Source: Prorocentrum cordatum (lineage: Eukaryota > Sar > Dinophyceae > Prorocentrales > Prorocentraceae). Taken from it: 42,500 nt of DNA. The notes below the pieces were generated by a model. That model worked only from the letters and a program-made list of their open reading frames with translations. It had not been told where the DNA came from and made no database searches. The position numbers and the translations under genes were made by a program. The DNA lies in assembly GCA_963575745.1 (NCBI GenBank), contig CAUYUJ010016282.1, positions 1,613,872 through 1,656,371 on the forward strand, in the 5' to 3' direction. Below are positions 1 through 11,392 of this stretch, one piece after another. Numbering within the stretch: position 1 is the stretch's first letter; each line of letters begins with the position of its first letter.

Positions 1-3000
1 CGCCAAAGGGCTGGTGGGACTCTGCCCGGTAGCTAATCGACAGTTTTGTTACTGGCGCATCCAACGTGATTAGGAATTTGCGTGGGCAGACATAATCCCT
101 TCGATGTTGCGTTGTAGCGTTTGTCGTTGGCGGTGCTTCTCTGGTCGCTCCCCTGGACAACAATATCATTGCCACTATTTCCAGACTGCCTGTCGTTGTC
201 GTCGTGTCATCGTCCACTGTGGCGCGCTTGATGTAAAGGCTGTAGAATGTAGGTTCTGCGTCGGCCCTCTGACCTAGTACTATGGGCGTCTGGTGTTTTG
301 ATGAGAAGTTTGAATTCTGTACACGTCCATGTTTGAGCATTGGCCAGTATCTGCGACATGCGCGCGTATCTGTGTTGTCATTGGGATTATGTAGTTTCAG
401 TAGGGCGTCTCAGGCTTTTTCATCATCATAACCCCTTTAGTCTTTACGCCTCTCTTCCCTGGGCCCTGTGCTTGCTGATCCACCCTCTGCCCTCTCTTGT
501 TGGACACCCCGCCGCAAGGTCGTGCTCAGCGCGGCGATCGTCACAACGGGCCGCGGGGTGGGGAGGCAAAGCGGGCGGCAGGGCAACGCATGTCGAGACG
601 TTCGCAAAGACCGTGGTAGAGGGAGATGGGGAGGAGGGGGACAAGCAGTAGGAGGAAGTGGGGGGGAGGGACAAAGGAGGAGTAGAACGGGGGCGACAAG
701 GTCGATGATGAGGGCCGCCGTGTTTTCGGGACGGGCGTTTTCGGGCAGCTAGCGCGGGCCGCCTCGGGAGGCAAGACGCTGCTTGCCCGGCAGTTCGTGG
801 AGATGACCCGGCTGCGCATCGAAGGCTTGCGCTGGGTTTTGAGCAGGAGAAAGGAGAAAGAGGAGGGGAAGAGATCGCAGGCGAGAAAGGCGATGATGAG
901 TTGCAAGGGGATGGGATTCCATGGGCCCATTGCAGCTACGAGTGCCAACAGTGTCACATGCGAAAGCTCGTCAGGTGCACCAGTGGTACAGTCTCTCGGG
1001 CTATCATGGCGATGCCACCCCGCTGTGCAGCCCTCGTTCGACTTAGAGCTCATTCATCAAGGGGGAGAGGGCGAGCGGAAGAGGCGGGTGTGCAAGCGAG
1101 GGAGGAGAGAGGGAAGGAGGAGGCAGCAAACAGTTAGGGCAGGGTGGGGGGGGGGCGGATGTCCGCATTCGATAGGGGACCGTCGAGGCGAGCGACGGAA
1201 CATTGAGTCTCCTATTGGCAGCAGGCGCGGCTTGTCCCGACTGCTTCTTCCCCGCCTGCAGATTTTCATGAAGACGTATTTGTTCGTACACCTTACGCGA
1301 TGCTTAAGAAAACTTATTTTTTCGGCCAGAGTCTCGATTATTCTTAACGTTTTAATGTAAATCCTAAGATATTAATAGAATTTTTGGGTTTTTATTCAAG
1401 TTCTGAGACTATGAATTTCTTAATCCATGATTTCTTAAGCATTTCGCAGGGTGTACGCTCCTCTTGTTCCGCTCAACCCATCTCCTGCTGCCATGCCATG
1501 CCATCATGCTGCCCTGGGTGGCCTCCTGGAAGATCACGGGTGCTGACGGGGGCGCGCGCTACGAGAGGCCTGATATCCGCCTTCCAGAAGCTCGTAGACA
1601 CCGGCAAGGACCATACCTTCATCGAGACAGAGACCGTGCGGTGCCTCGCCGCAGTCAAACAAGACTTCGGGCGGGGGGAGGGGCGCCGCTGCGGCAGCGG
1701 CGGGGGAAGCTCATCAGTCTGTGGGGCACGGCTTTTGCGGTCGGGTGCGCGGCCCGAGCGCCACGTGAGAGGAGCGGCACATATTCTCCCAAGAGACCTC
1801 CCGGGAGTAACTACAGTGTGGTTCCCGCCCCCAAGCCGCCCTGGTAACGCCCGTCCCCCCTCCCAGACATGACAAAAGACAGACGGGCATCGACGTCAGG
1901 AACGCGCTGCTGGTCTGGGAGGGGGCTCGGTGCTCTTTCGGAGATGTTCTGATGGCCCCAGCAGACCCGACTCTGGGTGTCGCATAGCAGAACTTTCATT
2001 GTGCGTCAGGTTCTTGTTTTGGAGCCGGCCGACATCAAACGACCCGCACGATCGGAAAGCCGAGATCGTTCAGGGCTGAGCGATCCACGCGGTGCCGGCA
2101 ACCGGCGCCAACGTCGCCCCGACACAAACCTGCCGTATTTCAGTCGCCGCTCAGGTATGTCTATCAGCCGATCGAGGCGATGCAGCTCGTCCTTGTCACA
2201 AACAAGTCGAGCAACATCCTCGAGGAGTGGACACGGACTTGCGGCGGCAGAGGAGGCGTGCTCGTGGCGCTGCCCCGCGCCCTCCGTATGGGGTGTGGGG
2301 CAGAGGGGTCAAACTTGCAATAACAGACACAGCATGGGGAGAGGGATGCGGAGGGGCACCCCTTTCGTCGAAGGGGATTGGCGTGGGGAAGGCGAGGGAG
2401 AGGGGCTCGGGGAGGTAGAGGCGGGCTGTGGGTGGGGAGAGGAAGAGGGAATGAGAAGGAGATGGCGAGGGCGACTGCGGGGGAGGGGTGATTGGAGGGG
2501 GAGCAGGACAGGGTAGGGAGGGATGAGAGGAGGGAGAAAGGCAGGATGGGGGAACAGCAGAAATAGAAGGAGTGGGACGAGAGGAGGAGAAAGAGGGGAA
2601 GGAAGATGAGGAACAGGAGGATACGGAGGAGGAGGAGCGGGATGTTGATGAGGAATTTCTGGGCCGAGGAGGTGCCCGGTCCGAATCCCATCTCACGGGC
2701 TCGAGAGAGGCAGCGGGTAGACGGGTGAGTAGCAGTCCACACAATATATAGCAGTTGTTTGCTGGCCATGTGAAAGAAGGCTTGGATTTTGGATGTGGGG
2801 GCAGATCCCTTCGGATGGCTTTCGTGTGGATCGTGTGGCAGAAAGCTATCGCGGTGAGACTCACAACAGTTTTGCCTTTGGAATAGTAGTGAATCGTCTG
2901 TCGGTAAATGCGCGTCGCGCAGTCAGAAGCACCGCGTGTTGGATTGAAAGCGCGCACGTTCTATGCGGGAGCCCACCGCGTTCCCACTGCCTCTATCGTG

Positions 3001-3061
3001 TGGATGCCGCGAAGCCGTTTTGAGAAGGATTCCCGTCGCCACTTGGCGCGCGCCTGGCGGG
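1..3061. other. Non-coding stretch, no gene recognised
   Basis: I see no supported gene here. Several ORFs of 60-250 codons overlap on both strands, but they are low in complexity and coincide with purine-rich tracts at about 610-690, 1065-1150 and 2395-2660. The sequence at 1270-1440 is clearly more AT-rich than its surroundings. No spliced leader, tRNA-like fold or repeat family shared with the rest of the window was recognised. Confidence 0.6.
2395..2660. repeat. GGA/GAG purine-rich tract
   Basis: Almost pure G+A on the plus strand, with irregular GGGGAG, GGAGGA and GAGGAGGAG units. It gives long Pro/Ser-rich reading frames on the minus strand that should not be taken as genes. Similar tracts recur across the window at about 4060-4280, 7830-7880 (as CTC), 9480-9640, 13200-13262, 35130-35180 and 40410-40680. 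Confidence 0.85.
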
Positions 3062-3589
3062 TCACTGCGGCACGGGGGCGCCGTGGCCCACTGGCCGATC
3101 AGCAGCGGTACGGATCTCTGAGCCTCGCTGGCCTGCCGATGTCTTGAGTACCGTTGTGATTACATCCCAGGCGGGGCCCAGAGAGTCGATCTTCGGGACT
3201 TCGGCAGGCGGCGGATCCGGATGCATTCGGGCCCTGGTGCTATCCACCGCCTGCCGAGGTCCCCGCAGATCGCTCCCCCGGGCAGTGATGGCAGATCGAT
3301 CCCCCGCCTCGCACGACAGAGACGGCGCGCAGGCGATGTTGTGGCGGCGCTTTCCTTCGACGTGGAAGCCCCGGCCCTTCACCCGTGCGGCTCCCAGGGT
3401 CTTCGGATGCCTCCTGGTGGTCCCCAAGGGCTTCACGAGCTGCCCGGAGGCCTCGCATGCGGCCAGGAGCATCCCGAGCTCGAGCCTCGGACCTCGGCCC
3501 TCGAGTCTCAAAGCTCGGCGGCGATCCCGTCTGCAGAGATGCGGCGCGCCGGCCCAGCCGTTTTTGAATACATATCTTTGCTGTTTCAC
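3062..3589 (-). other. Unassigned ORF of 175 codons, coding status uncertain
   Basis: An open minus-strand frame with a more balanced residue composition than the neighbouring low-complexity ORFs: Lys, Ile, Val, Asn and Asp are spread through it, and it contains segments such as ACEASGQLVKPLG and KIDSLGPAWDVITTVLK. I do not recognise the family. Two plus-strand ORFs (273 and 202 codons) overlap the same bases, as often happens in GC-rich DNA, so length alone proves nothing. It may be a fragment of a decayed gene or chance. Confidence 0.2.
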
Positions 3590-5150
3590 AACGTGTTCCT
3601 CTGTATCTCCATGGTCAGAGCAGGCCGTGGATGGCCTGGCCTGCCCCGTCCTCAGCCCGCCGAGGAGGAGGGGGGAAGGGGGGAAGAGAGAGAGGACGAG
3701 GAGGGCGGACGGAACAGGAGGGGTGGAAGAGGGGTCCCGAGGAGGTTCCTGACCGTGTTAGCTTTGGGCTCATGTCAGGCCTTGGGACAATCATGCATCG
3801 AAGAGTTGGCCAGGATTTCGGCGCCCGGAGGAGGAGGCGGAGTGGGGCTGGAGGCTCCAGGATCGACAGGTTTTTGGACGTTGTTGGCGTTCTTTGGACT
3901 CAGGGGTGGCCAGCCCAGGCTCGCATTGGTCCTGGCTGATTTTGCAGTGGCCCTCGGGCAGGACATTGAGACGCTGCGGCTGATGGCCAAGGCCCCGCCT
4001 GCGGAAGGGACAAGCTGCAATCGCAAGGGAAGAGCGGGATGAGATGTGGATAGATCGGGGATGGGAAGGAGGAGGCGGCGGAGGAGGAGGAGGAAGGAGC
4101 AGAAAACAAGAGGAGGCATGGGAGGGGGAGGGGGTGAGAGGCTGATGAGGAGGGAAGGTGGACGATGGAGAGGATGCACGGAGAGGCGGAGCAGGGACAT
4201 GGGAGGAGAAGAGCGAGGAGGGGGATCTGGAGGACGAGGTGGGAGGAGGAGGAGGAGGAGGAGGAGGAGGAGGAGGTAGGAGATCAGGGAGGAGATGAGG
4301 AAGAGGACGCACGGAGCCGCGGTGGAGTGACATGGGCGAAGAATGAGGACCAGAGCAGGTTCAAGATGCACCAGCGATGCTGCAATACAACCTCCCGCCC
4401 CGAGCTGCCTCCTCATCAGTCCGTGCAAGCATTATTTGTTTTCACTAGCCTACACTAGCGTACATGACTTGTGCGGCATTCGCCACTCGTCTAGGGATCA
4501 TTTCGCTCTGGGTCACGTTTCCCGGGCCCACCGTCATTAACCAGTGGTTGCACATAGTTCGTTGCCGTGGGAAGAACAATTATTCTTCACTACGCCAAGC
4601 GCCCTCCTTCTTTACATATGATCGCGAAGTCCCAAGCGAGAGCCCAATGTTTCAAAGAAGCCGCTATCCATCCGTGTAGCCGCTGCACTCCTCATGTGCA
4701 TGTCTTTCCGCTGCTGCATTGGGATTTTAGGCGATAACCACATGTTCAGAAGGAATCGCGCTCGATCCTGATCACTGCGTTTCTTCCCCACATCTTCCTC
4801 TTTTTCAGGTTTCGTTTTGAATAGAGCATTTCTCGCGTGTCTCCCTTTGATTCACCTCTTCTTGCCTCCCTCCTCTTTCCGTTTACCTCTCATCATCTCT
4901 CCACATTCCTCTCCTTTCGCGTGGTTGTCCCTTCCTCTTGGGTAAATGGGTTCATTCTCTGTGCGTTATTGTGTATGATGTTGAACTCCCGTGTTTGTTG
5001 TTCTATGGCCGTTTTGTATCAAGGGCACCCTCTTTGCCCTAGGTTGTCGTGTCGTGTGTGGGAAAGATCCCAGTGCCACCATATAATCGGCCATCGCTTG
5101 ATGTATTTTCGCGCGTCAGTGGCAGCAGGAGCGTGACACTCTCGGCGGAG
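3590..5150. other. Non-coding stretch with a GGA microsatellite
   Basis: G+A-rich sequence runs from about 3650 to 3740 and 4045 to 4300, including a clean (GGA)n run at 4240-4277. From about 4430 to 5150 the DNA is more AT-rich and has short pyrimidine tracts. I see no gene and no copy of the repeat families found later. Confidence 0.6.
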
Positions 5151-5171
5151 TGAGCGGCGTTCCGCGACACG

Positions 5172-6622
5172 ATGTCGAGCCAACCGAAGGATGGCAGCAG
5201 CGACGGGCGTTACATACAGACAGCGTCGGGCGAGAAGGCCACGCCAGAGGACACATTGTAATCAGGTGTCTGTACGAGACAGCAGAGAACAGAGATTGAG
5301 CATATGATGAAGAGACAACTGGAGCAGACAGAACGGTTGCTCCAGAAGTTCTTAGACAGGGACAAAGGGAGCGAGGTACGAGAGGGTGCAAACCAGACAG
5401 CTCGCGACGAGAGCGACCCTTGGGAGAAGCAAGATCCATGGGAAGGCGCTCGCCGGTCAGGGAGCAAAGGCTACGACGAAAAACATATGTGGAGTCAGGC
5501 AGAATGGGACGAATGTAGTGGTAGCTACAAGCAGGAGTCCCACGTCGAAAGGAGCTTCGGTGACTGGAAGCAGGTTGAGTGTTACGACAGAGGCTGGAAC
5601 TCCATCAGCAACAAATGGGAAAAGGTAGATTCCCCAGATCCTGAGGAGTTTACGGGCTGGCAAGACAGTCGACAGTGGAGACGGCGAGTGAGTACATGGC
5701 TGAGCCAGACGGACGTTCCCCCGAAAAAACACAGACAATATCCTGAATACCCTGGGCAGAGACATGCAGCGCAGCTTCGAGTTCATACCGGACGAGACGC
5801 TGCAGTCAGAGGACGTAGCCATGGTCCTCATCCGCCGCTTGGACATCTGGAGTGGACACGTGATAGATGACGAGAAGCGCCGCGCCGGGCGAGAAAGTCT
5901 AATGGGCTATCGCAGCAAGGCTGAAGAGAGTCTTTGGGTACACGCCGCCAGGATGGTCCAGAACTTCGAGACGCTAAACACACAAAGCGTGGACATAGAC
6001 GATAACTGGAATATTCTCCTTCTAGAAAAAGGCATCGGCCTGGACGAGCACGGCCTGCAGATGCTCAAGGTCATGGGTCGGGCCCCAAGCAGTTCGAAGA
6101 GGGGATCAACGCGGCTCGAGAGATGGACGTCTCGCGCACGGAGCACCTCGGCTCCGTGACGGACAGGTCGACGGTTCACACCTTCGCGACGCACGGGGAA
6201 GATGATGAGTGGTATGAGCACAGCGAGGTCTCATCCATGGTTTCGGAGCAAAAGATCTCATTGTTGGCATCGGTCCTCGAGGCAGACGTGGGCGAGCATG
6301 AATTGCAGGAGGTGTCGGCGACGCTGAACGAGGAGCGCAAGAAGACCTGGGAGAAGAACCGAGATTACAAGAGGCAGCTGGAATGTGACCAGACATTCTA
6401 CCAGTCGCCGGGGACATCAGGCTGTCGGCCGCCGCCGCCGCCCCCCCCCCCGGAAGGAGAGATGGGTGTCATCGCGAGGGGCGTGCTTCGAGGAAGCAAG
6501 AAACGCCTACCATTAGCAAAGCTGATGAAGGTCACGAAATGCCAGAAGTGGCACACTAAAGGGCATTGGAGTCAAGAGTGCCCAGGGCGAGGAGACCTGG
6601 CACAAGCTATAGCATATAGCAC
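5172..6622 (+). pseudogene. Broken gag of a copia-like element with a damaged zinc knuckle
   Basis: Gag would form the nucleocapsid particle that packages element RNA. A frame opens at ATG 5172 and meets TAA at 5259-5261. It is open again in the same frame through the coiled stretch LEQTERLLQKFLDR and the conserved FTGWQDSRQWRRRV motif. Near the A run at about 5727 the frame changes to give NILNTLGRDMQRSF and the helical core up to about 6080. It changes again to give GPKQFEEGINAAREMDVSR and continues through the zinc knuckle at 6540-6581. The knuckle reads C-x2-W-x4-H-x4-C: Trp (TGG, 6549-6551) stands where the second Cys of CCHC belongs. A proline run (CCGCCGCC...) lies just before the knuckle. 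One stop, two frameshifts and a lost zinc ligand mark a pseudogene. Confidence 0.6.
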
Positions 6623-6759
6623 CAGCGGGAGGACGAGAACCAGTGCTTGGTTTCGTTCTCTGGAGCGCGTGGTGGCCGACCATGATGGCCGACGTCTCGA
6701 GGGAGGGCCGCGCGCGCAGCGCGCGCGAGATGGTCCGCCGGGTGGTGGGGCACGTTTGA

Positions 6760-7270
6760 GAGGGCAGGACGGGGGCGCCGACTTTCCTGGCCACGGGTTT
6801 CGGGGGCACCGCGGTGGACGCTGCGGCGGGGCAGACTTTGAGAGGGCCAGCAGCTCTCGACCGACTGGAGCAGCGCCTCGCAGAGATGGGCTTAGAGTTC
6901 TCCGCGCGAAAAGCAAGCATGACTTTGCCCGAGGCGTCGGAGGGCGCGCCAAGGCCGCGCCCGGCTTTCTGGCGCCCGCAGGCATCGCGGGGAAGGTCGG
7001 CATTGCGGAGCTGGAGCTGATAGACCAGGACGCGCCCGTCCTGGCGCCAGTCGGCATGCAGGAGCAGCAGAAGGCAGTTATCGACCTGCTGGACGTCGCC
7101 ATGAGGTTAGGGCAACCAGGGGTAGCCACTAGCATGGAAAAGCTGCCGAGTGGCTATCGCGCGAATTCGATCGACTCGCTCGGCGGCCCAGGGGATTTTG
7201 AGTTCCCGGAGGCTGTTTGGGGGCGATTCGCGTTGCAGGCAGCGGACTTTTGCCTGGGCAAGAGCGGGAG
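6760..7270 (+). pseudogene. Broken retropepsin-like protease region of the copia-like element
   Basis: After the zinc knuckle one frame reads AVDAAAGQTLRGPAALDRLEQ. I align this with the D-T-A/G active-site segment of element aspartic proteases, followed by its helix. The presumed catalytic Asp is at 6817-6819 and the next residue is Ala (6820-6822) instead of Thr. Near 6960 the frame changes and continues as GIAGKVGIAELELIDQDAPV and KAVIDLLDVAMRL, then EKLPSGYRANSI, which fit the second half of such proteases. An in-frame TGA at 6757-6759 separates this part from gag. Recognisable sequence ends near FCLGKSG at about 7268. The protease call is inference from motif order. Confidence 0.45.
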
Positions 7271-8500
7271 CTACATGTCCCCTCTCGTCCTGCCCCTCCC
7301 GCGGCCTCGTGGAGCCAGGCGGCGCTGGGCGGCGGCGGCCACGGCTCGCCGCCGAGGCGCCTGCGGTAGGGGGACTGGCGCTAGCGCGCCGCTGCTGGCC
7401 GCTGGCGCCGCGGCGCGGCTGGGCGAGAGGAGCTGCCGGCGGGCCAAGTGGCCGGGCGGGCACGGGAGGCCGGAGGGGCCGCGGGCTGCTTGGTCTGGCC
7501 GGTGCTCGCGACGCACCGCGCCATCGTCGCATTCTCCGCGGCGGCCTCCTGAATCGCCATTTATAGGCTCTGGCCAGTCAACGTTGAGCGGTGTTTTGGC
7601 TCCGGAGCTGGGGGGTTGCGCCAGCTCCCGATCAAAGTTCCCGGGCGCGCGGACATGCGTGTTCGCAGCTTGGATGGGGGGGGAACTGATGATGGGGGGT
7701 ATCGGGCCCACATCGGATGCCCCCACCCCCCTCGGGGGTCTCGTGGCCCCGTGGAGGTCCTCGGGGATGTAGCAAAAGAAGGCGCTTCGTTCCTGATGGC
7801 AGATCTTGCGATGCATCCAGAAGCCCCCATCCCTCCTCCTCCTCCTCCTCCTCCTGCTCCTCCTCCTCCTCCTCCTCCCTCCTTTCCCATCCTTCCTTCC
7901 CCCTCCATCCCTCTTCCCTCCTCCCTGCGCCCTCCTCGTTCCTCTGTTCTCCGTCTTCTCCCCTGCCCCCTTTCCTCGCTTGCATGTGTATGCGCGTGGT
8001 TGTGTTTGCGTGTGCGTATGAAACATGGTTGCGTTCGATTTGCAATCCTGTTGCACATCTTGCTGGGTTCGACCTCGAGAGATGTCTGAATTTCAAGCAT
8101 TTCAGATGTCGCCGAGTCACTGACTGCCGTTCCAGGAAGACCTGTCAAATGACAGCTCGAACCGACGGGCTTGATCGACCACTGACAAAAGTGATGTATT
8201 TCGCCCACCACAAATCTGAAGGGTGAAACACCAGAAACCGACCTCCAGGAACCGAAGTCAATTTCTGCTTGGATCTCCGCGACGGCGCACGTGGAGGGCA
8301 AAACACCCGTGGTGGCCTGACCTCCCGATGGGGCCTGCAAACAGTGGGAAAACCTGGATCCGCTCCCCGGGGGCAGATATGGATTGAGGAGAGACAGGAA
8401 GACGATGGAGAGGGCGGAGGGAGAGGCGAAAAGATAACGAAAGAGAGGGAAAGGAAGAAGCAGGGGCGGAATCCCATCACAACTTTGGGGTAGGGCCCCC
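7271..8500. other. Low-complexity, non-coding stretch with a CTC repeat
   Basis: GC-rich sequence with overlapping ORFs on both strands and no recognised family. A clean (CTC)n run sits at about 7830-7880 and a pyrimidine-rich tract continues to about 7980. Frames here translate to poly-Pro, poly-Ser or poly-Arg and are explained by the repeat. Confidence 0.6.
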
Positions 8501-9480
8501 GCAGGTGCAGAAATATGTTCGAAGAGGACCGCCACCACCAAGACGAGCAGCTCGTACACCCTACAGTGCACCAGAAGCGACACAGTTCAATATCAGGGAC
8601 GCTGAGGCAAGAGAGGTGCATGCACAGGCCAGGCCTTGACCCAACAACGCACGGCGAAGTGTAACAGCACGTCGAAATCGCTTGCTGGCCGAGCAAGCAT
8701 ATCATGTTTTACATCTTGGCCATGGTCACTGCAGGTCTACTTCCAGCGCGACACTCGGAACCTGCGATGGAGGTCGGCCGAGAACCGCGGCGTTGTTGCA
8801 GCAGCGGCCTAGGATGCCAAAGGAGATGGCGTCGACGAGCGCCTGACTGGAGCAGCAGGAACACCATGGCGCAGATGGCCTTCAACCTCGTGTTTTGCAG
8901 CCAGAGCAGCAGCAGTAACCCCAGCTGAAGCGCACGAGGAAGGTGAGGAAGTCGGCGGCGTTGCTGATAACGACGAGGTACCACGAGCAGCGGACATCTG
9001 CACTCCTGGCCCCAGTATGGCCTCCTGTCGGGAGGGCCCAGCGCCAGTAGACGAGGGAGCGTCAGCAGCAACGGGAGCGCCCGTCCCAACGCCGACAGGA
9101 ACGCGAGGAATTAGCTGAAGAACATCAGGACGTATAGTAGTTGCGACTGCAGCGGCTGCAGCAGGCTGCGGTAGCCAGCACACCTGGATCTGGATGCAGC
9201 CATCCACCACCGGATTCCACAGGGGCAGTGGGTGCGTCCCACTGGCCAGGGGGTGTTTGCAGCAAAATTCTGGCAGAAGCTCCAGGAGGCGCTGCGGCCG
9301 ACTCGGGCTGCATATCCCAGCCGCCGTGCTGCCGCGGGCACGCTGAGACTCGACCAGCAGCGGAAGCGCTGGCCAGAATGATCTCGAGCATCGTTTTCGC
9401 CACCGCCTCTGGGGACGCGACAAGTGCGACGCACATGAGCGCGATCAGGAAGTCTGAGAGGGGAAGGGCGTATTTTTCGA
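8500..9480. other. Possible decayed coding DNA, not identified
   Basis: Less repetitive than its surroundings. On the plus strand one frame gives an acidic, Pro/Ala-rich stretch at about 8925-9117 (EAHEEGEEVGGVADNDEVPR, then ...APVPTPTGTRGIS and a stop). Such stretches often link domains of retroelement polyproteins, but no conserved motif settles it. Several stops break every frame. It could be a remote part of the copia-like remnant upstream, or unrelated. Confidence 0.2.
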
Positions 9481-9640
9481 AGGAGTGGCGAAGGTGGAGG
9501 AGGAGGAGGGGGAGGAGGAGGAAGAGGAGGAGAACGGGGATGAGGAGGAGGAGGAGGAGGGGCAGGAGGAAGAGGAGGAGGATGAGGAGGAGGAGGAGGG
9601 ATATGGGGCGGGTGGGTATCAGGAGGGAGAGGAAGACGAG
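9480..9640 (+). repeat. GGA/GAA microsatellite
   Basis: Nearly pure purine tract with GGAGGAGGAGG and GAAGAGGAGG units. It translates to a long Glu-rich peptide on the plus strand and Pro/Leu-rich peptides on the minus strand; neither looks like a protein apart from the repeat. Confidence 0.85.
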
Positions 9641-10480
9641 GAGGATGGTGTGGTTGTCTCCGCTGCCGTGACTCGTTCGGCGAATGATGACGCGGGGGAT
9701 GCTGGTGATGAGTACAACCTGTAGAAGATACAGGACGAGGATGATGAGGAGGAGCATGCAATGCTGATCACAAGCTTTGAACCCTATTGTGCCTTCGGGA
9801 GAATCCGATTTCCACGCACGCACCGCTGTTCAAGGCAACACGTCTCATCTCCCAGGTCAGTGTTGTGTCTCATACTTCCCCCTCCTTCTGTCTTCGTTCT
9901 CCATTCCCCTTGTTTTCCTTTTCCCCTCCTCCTCCTCCTCCTCCTCCCTCTTGCCTCCTGCGCCCATCTCCCTTGTGCACCTCCCATCCTCACCCATCCT
10001 CCATCCTCTATTTCTCCCTCTCTCCCTCTCGTCCCTCCTCCTTTCTTCTCTGTCCTTCCAACCTTCCGCTCCTCTCTTATTCTCAACCTGGTGGCGGTGC
10101 TCCTCCCGGGCCCGTCGTAGGTCGTGCAGGATTGCTGCCAGATCCAGGTCAATGAGGAGTTGGTCTTGAAGAACGTGCCCCGTTGCCTCCCTGTGTGGAA
10201 GGAAGGCGACGGCGATCACGATGGCGATACTTGGCGGTCGCGTCGGTACTTGCGCACGCTGGATTGGGCGAATCCGCCTGCGACACCGTGATGCTCAGCC
10301 TGCCCATGTTGACTGGTGGTGGTAGTGGTACTGGCGGGGGCAGGATGGAATGGAGGAGGAGGAGGAGGAGGAGAGCTGGTGGAGACCGATGGGGATGAAA
10401 CTCCAGCCATGCCATGCATCATTTGTCCAGATGCTGCGGCCAGTCTCGCCACCTTGTCAGCGCAGCATGTCGTTCGCCTG
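9641..10480. other. Non-coding stretch with pyrimidine tracts
   Basis: A TCC/CTC-rich tract runs from about 9880 to 10080. A short minus-strand stretch at about 10100-10215 (HREATGHVLQDQLLIDLDLA) has coding-like composition but is too short to assign. A GGA run is at 10350-10375. Nothing else was recognised. Confidence 0.5.
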
Positions 10481-10609
10481 TCACCTCCGTGTCCGCAATT
10501 CGCTCGGGTTGGTCTGCCGTGCTGTTTCTTGCAGGTTGGTCTGCCGTCGTTTGTTTCTGACCCTGCAGGTGTTCAGGGCGTCTTCCGAGCGTCTTACTTC
10601 GGTGATTTG

Positions 10610-10900
10610 TATTGTCTTAGTAGCGCATTTGGGCCCTCGTGAACCTTTTTCGGGTTGCCGAGCGCTCCTTGGGGGCTCCCTTGGGGTGTTTGGGCAGGTT
10701 CTTGGGCCGTCTGGTTCCTCCAGAGCTCTTTTGGCGTCTCGGGGATCTCTGAATGTGTCTGGTGCTGCTTCTTGGACCACTCTGGCACCGTCTTTGGGCC
10801 CCCTTGGAGATTCCAGAAGTGAGAAGCGTGGAAGGCGTACACACATGTCAGGCATCAGTTTGTTTGGTGAGTTTGGGTTTGTGCGCCCTTTCTTGGGCGT
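10610..10900. repeat. Degenerate CTTGGGGGC-type repeat tract
   Basis: The tract is made of variants of CTTGGG(G)C and TTCTTGGGC spaced roughly 10-25 bp apart. On the opposite strand it reads CCCAAGAGGCC-like, which matches the tract inside the tandem units at 33010-33370 and 33770-34150 and another at 40045-40135. It appears to be a dispersed short-period repeat family present in both orientations. Confidence 0.5.
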
Positions 10901-11233
10901 CTTTGATTTGGGTTTTGGGTAGTGAAGATGCCTAGTTGTATCTGTTGACGGTCTTGCAAGTCGCCTTGCTTTTCTAGATGGCTGTTAAACCCACCAGAGA
11001 GGCACCAGGTCGCCCAGATAACTAGCCTCGGACGGGGGGGGGGGCTGGGCAATAGGGCGTATGTTCTCTTGTAATCTAGCAGGAGGACGTGTACACCAGG
11101 CTAGAGTCCAGGATGGCTGCGGCCAGGCACGGTAGTGGTGTATAGGTGCATGCTGCGTACCCTTTTCCATGTTTGCACATACGCAAGACAGCGCCTGGCA
11201 TGATAGCATGCCACGGCTGGCTGTTGGGCACGG

Positions 11234-11366
11234 TGGCGGAGGACGGGAAGCGCCTCTGGCGTGGACCGCTTCTAGGAAATAAAAAAACACATTCTTTTGC
11301 TAGTGGCTCTGGGCTTCACCTGGGGACCCGCTGGCGGATGACGGGAAGCGCCTCCGGCGTGCACCG
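11234..11366 (+). repeat. Direct repeat of about 35 bp, 98-bp step
   Basis: The segments at 11234-11268 and 11332-11366 both read TGGCGGA-x-GACGGGAAGCG, then CCTC-x-GGCGTG-x-ACCG, with only a few differences. A weaker third copy (TTGGCGGATGTCGGGAAACG) is at about 11599-11620. Between the first two lies an A-rich stretch at 11277-11289 (AATAAAAAAACAC). I do not know the family. Confidence 0.6.
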
Positions 11367-11392
11367 TTGGGTCTAAGGCTTATCTTTCTCCA

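Larger units (their letters stand above)
5172..7270 (+). mobile_element. Remnant of a Ty1/copia-like LTR retrotransposon, gag to protease
   Basis: The parts appear in the order expected for a copia-type polyprotein: a basic/acidic N-terminus, a helical gag core, a CCHC-type zinc knuckle, then a retropepsin-like domain. No integrase, RT or RNase H of this family follows; recognisable sequence stops near 7270 and gives way to low-complexity DNA, so the element is truncated at its 3' side. I could not identify LTRs, a primer-binding site or a target duplication. At least one stop and three frame changes show that it is dead. The family assignment rests on remembered similarity to copia polyproteins of dinoflagellates. 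Confidence 0.6.

Noticed and set aside
6784-6798. FLATG as the protease active site with Asp changed to Ala
   Set aside because: It lies 20-30 bp upstream of VDAAAG, which fits the spacing to the following GPAALDRLEQ helix better and keeps the Asp. The first reading is less likely.
9485-9724. Glu-rich 79-codon ORF, possible acidic protein
   Set aside because: It is the translation of a GGA/GAA repeat; purine tracts of the same kind occur in many non-coding places in the window.
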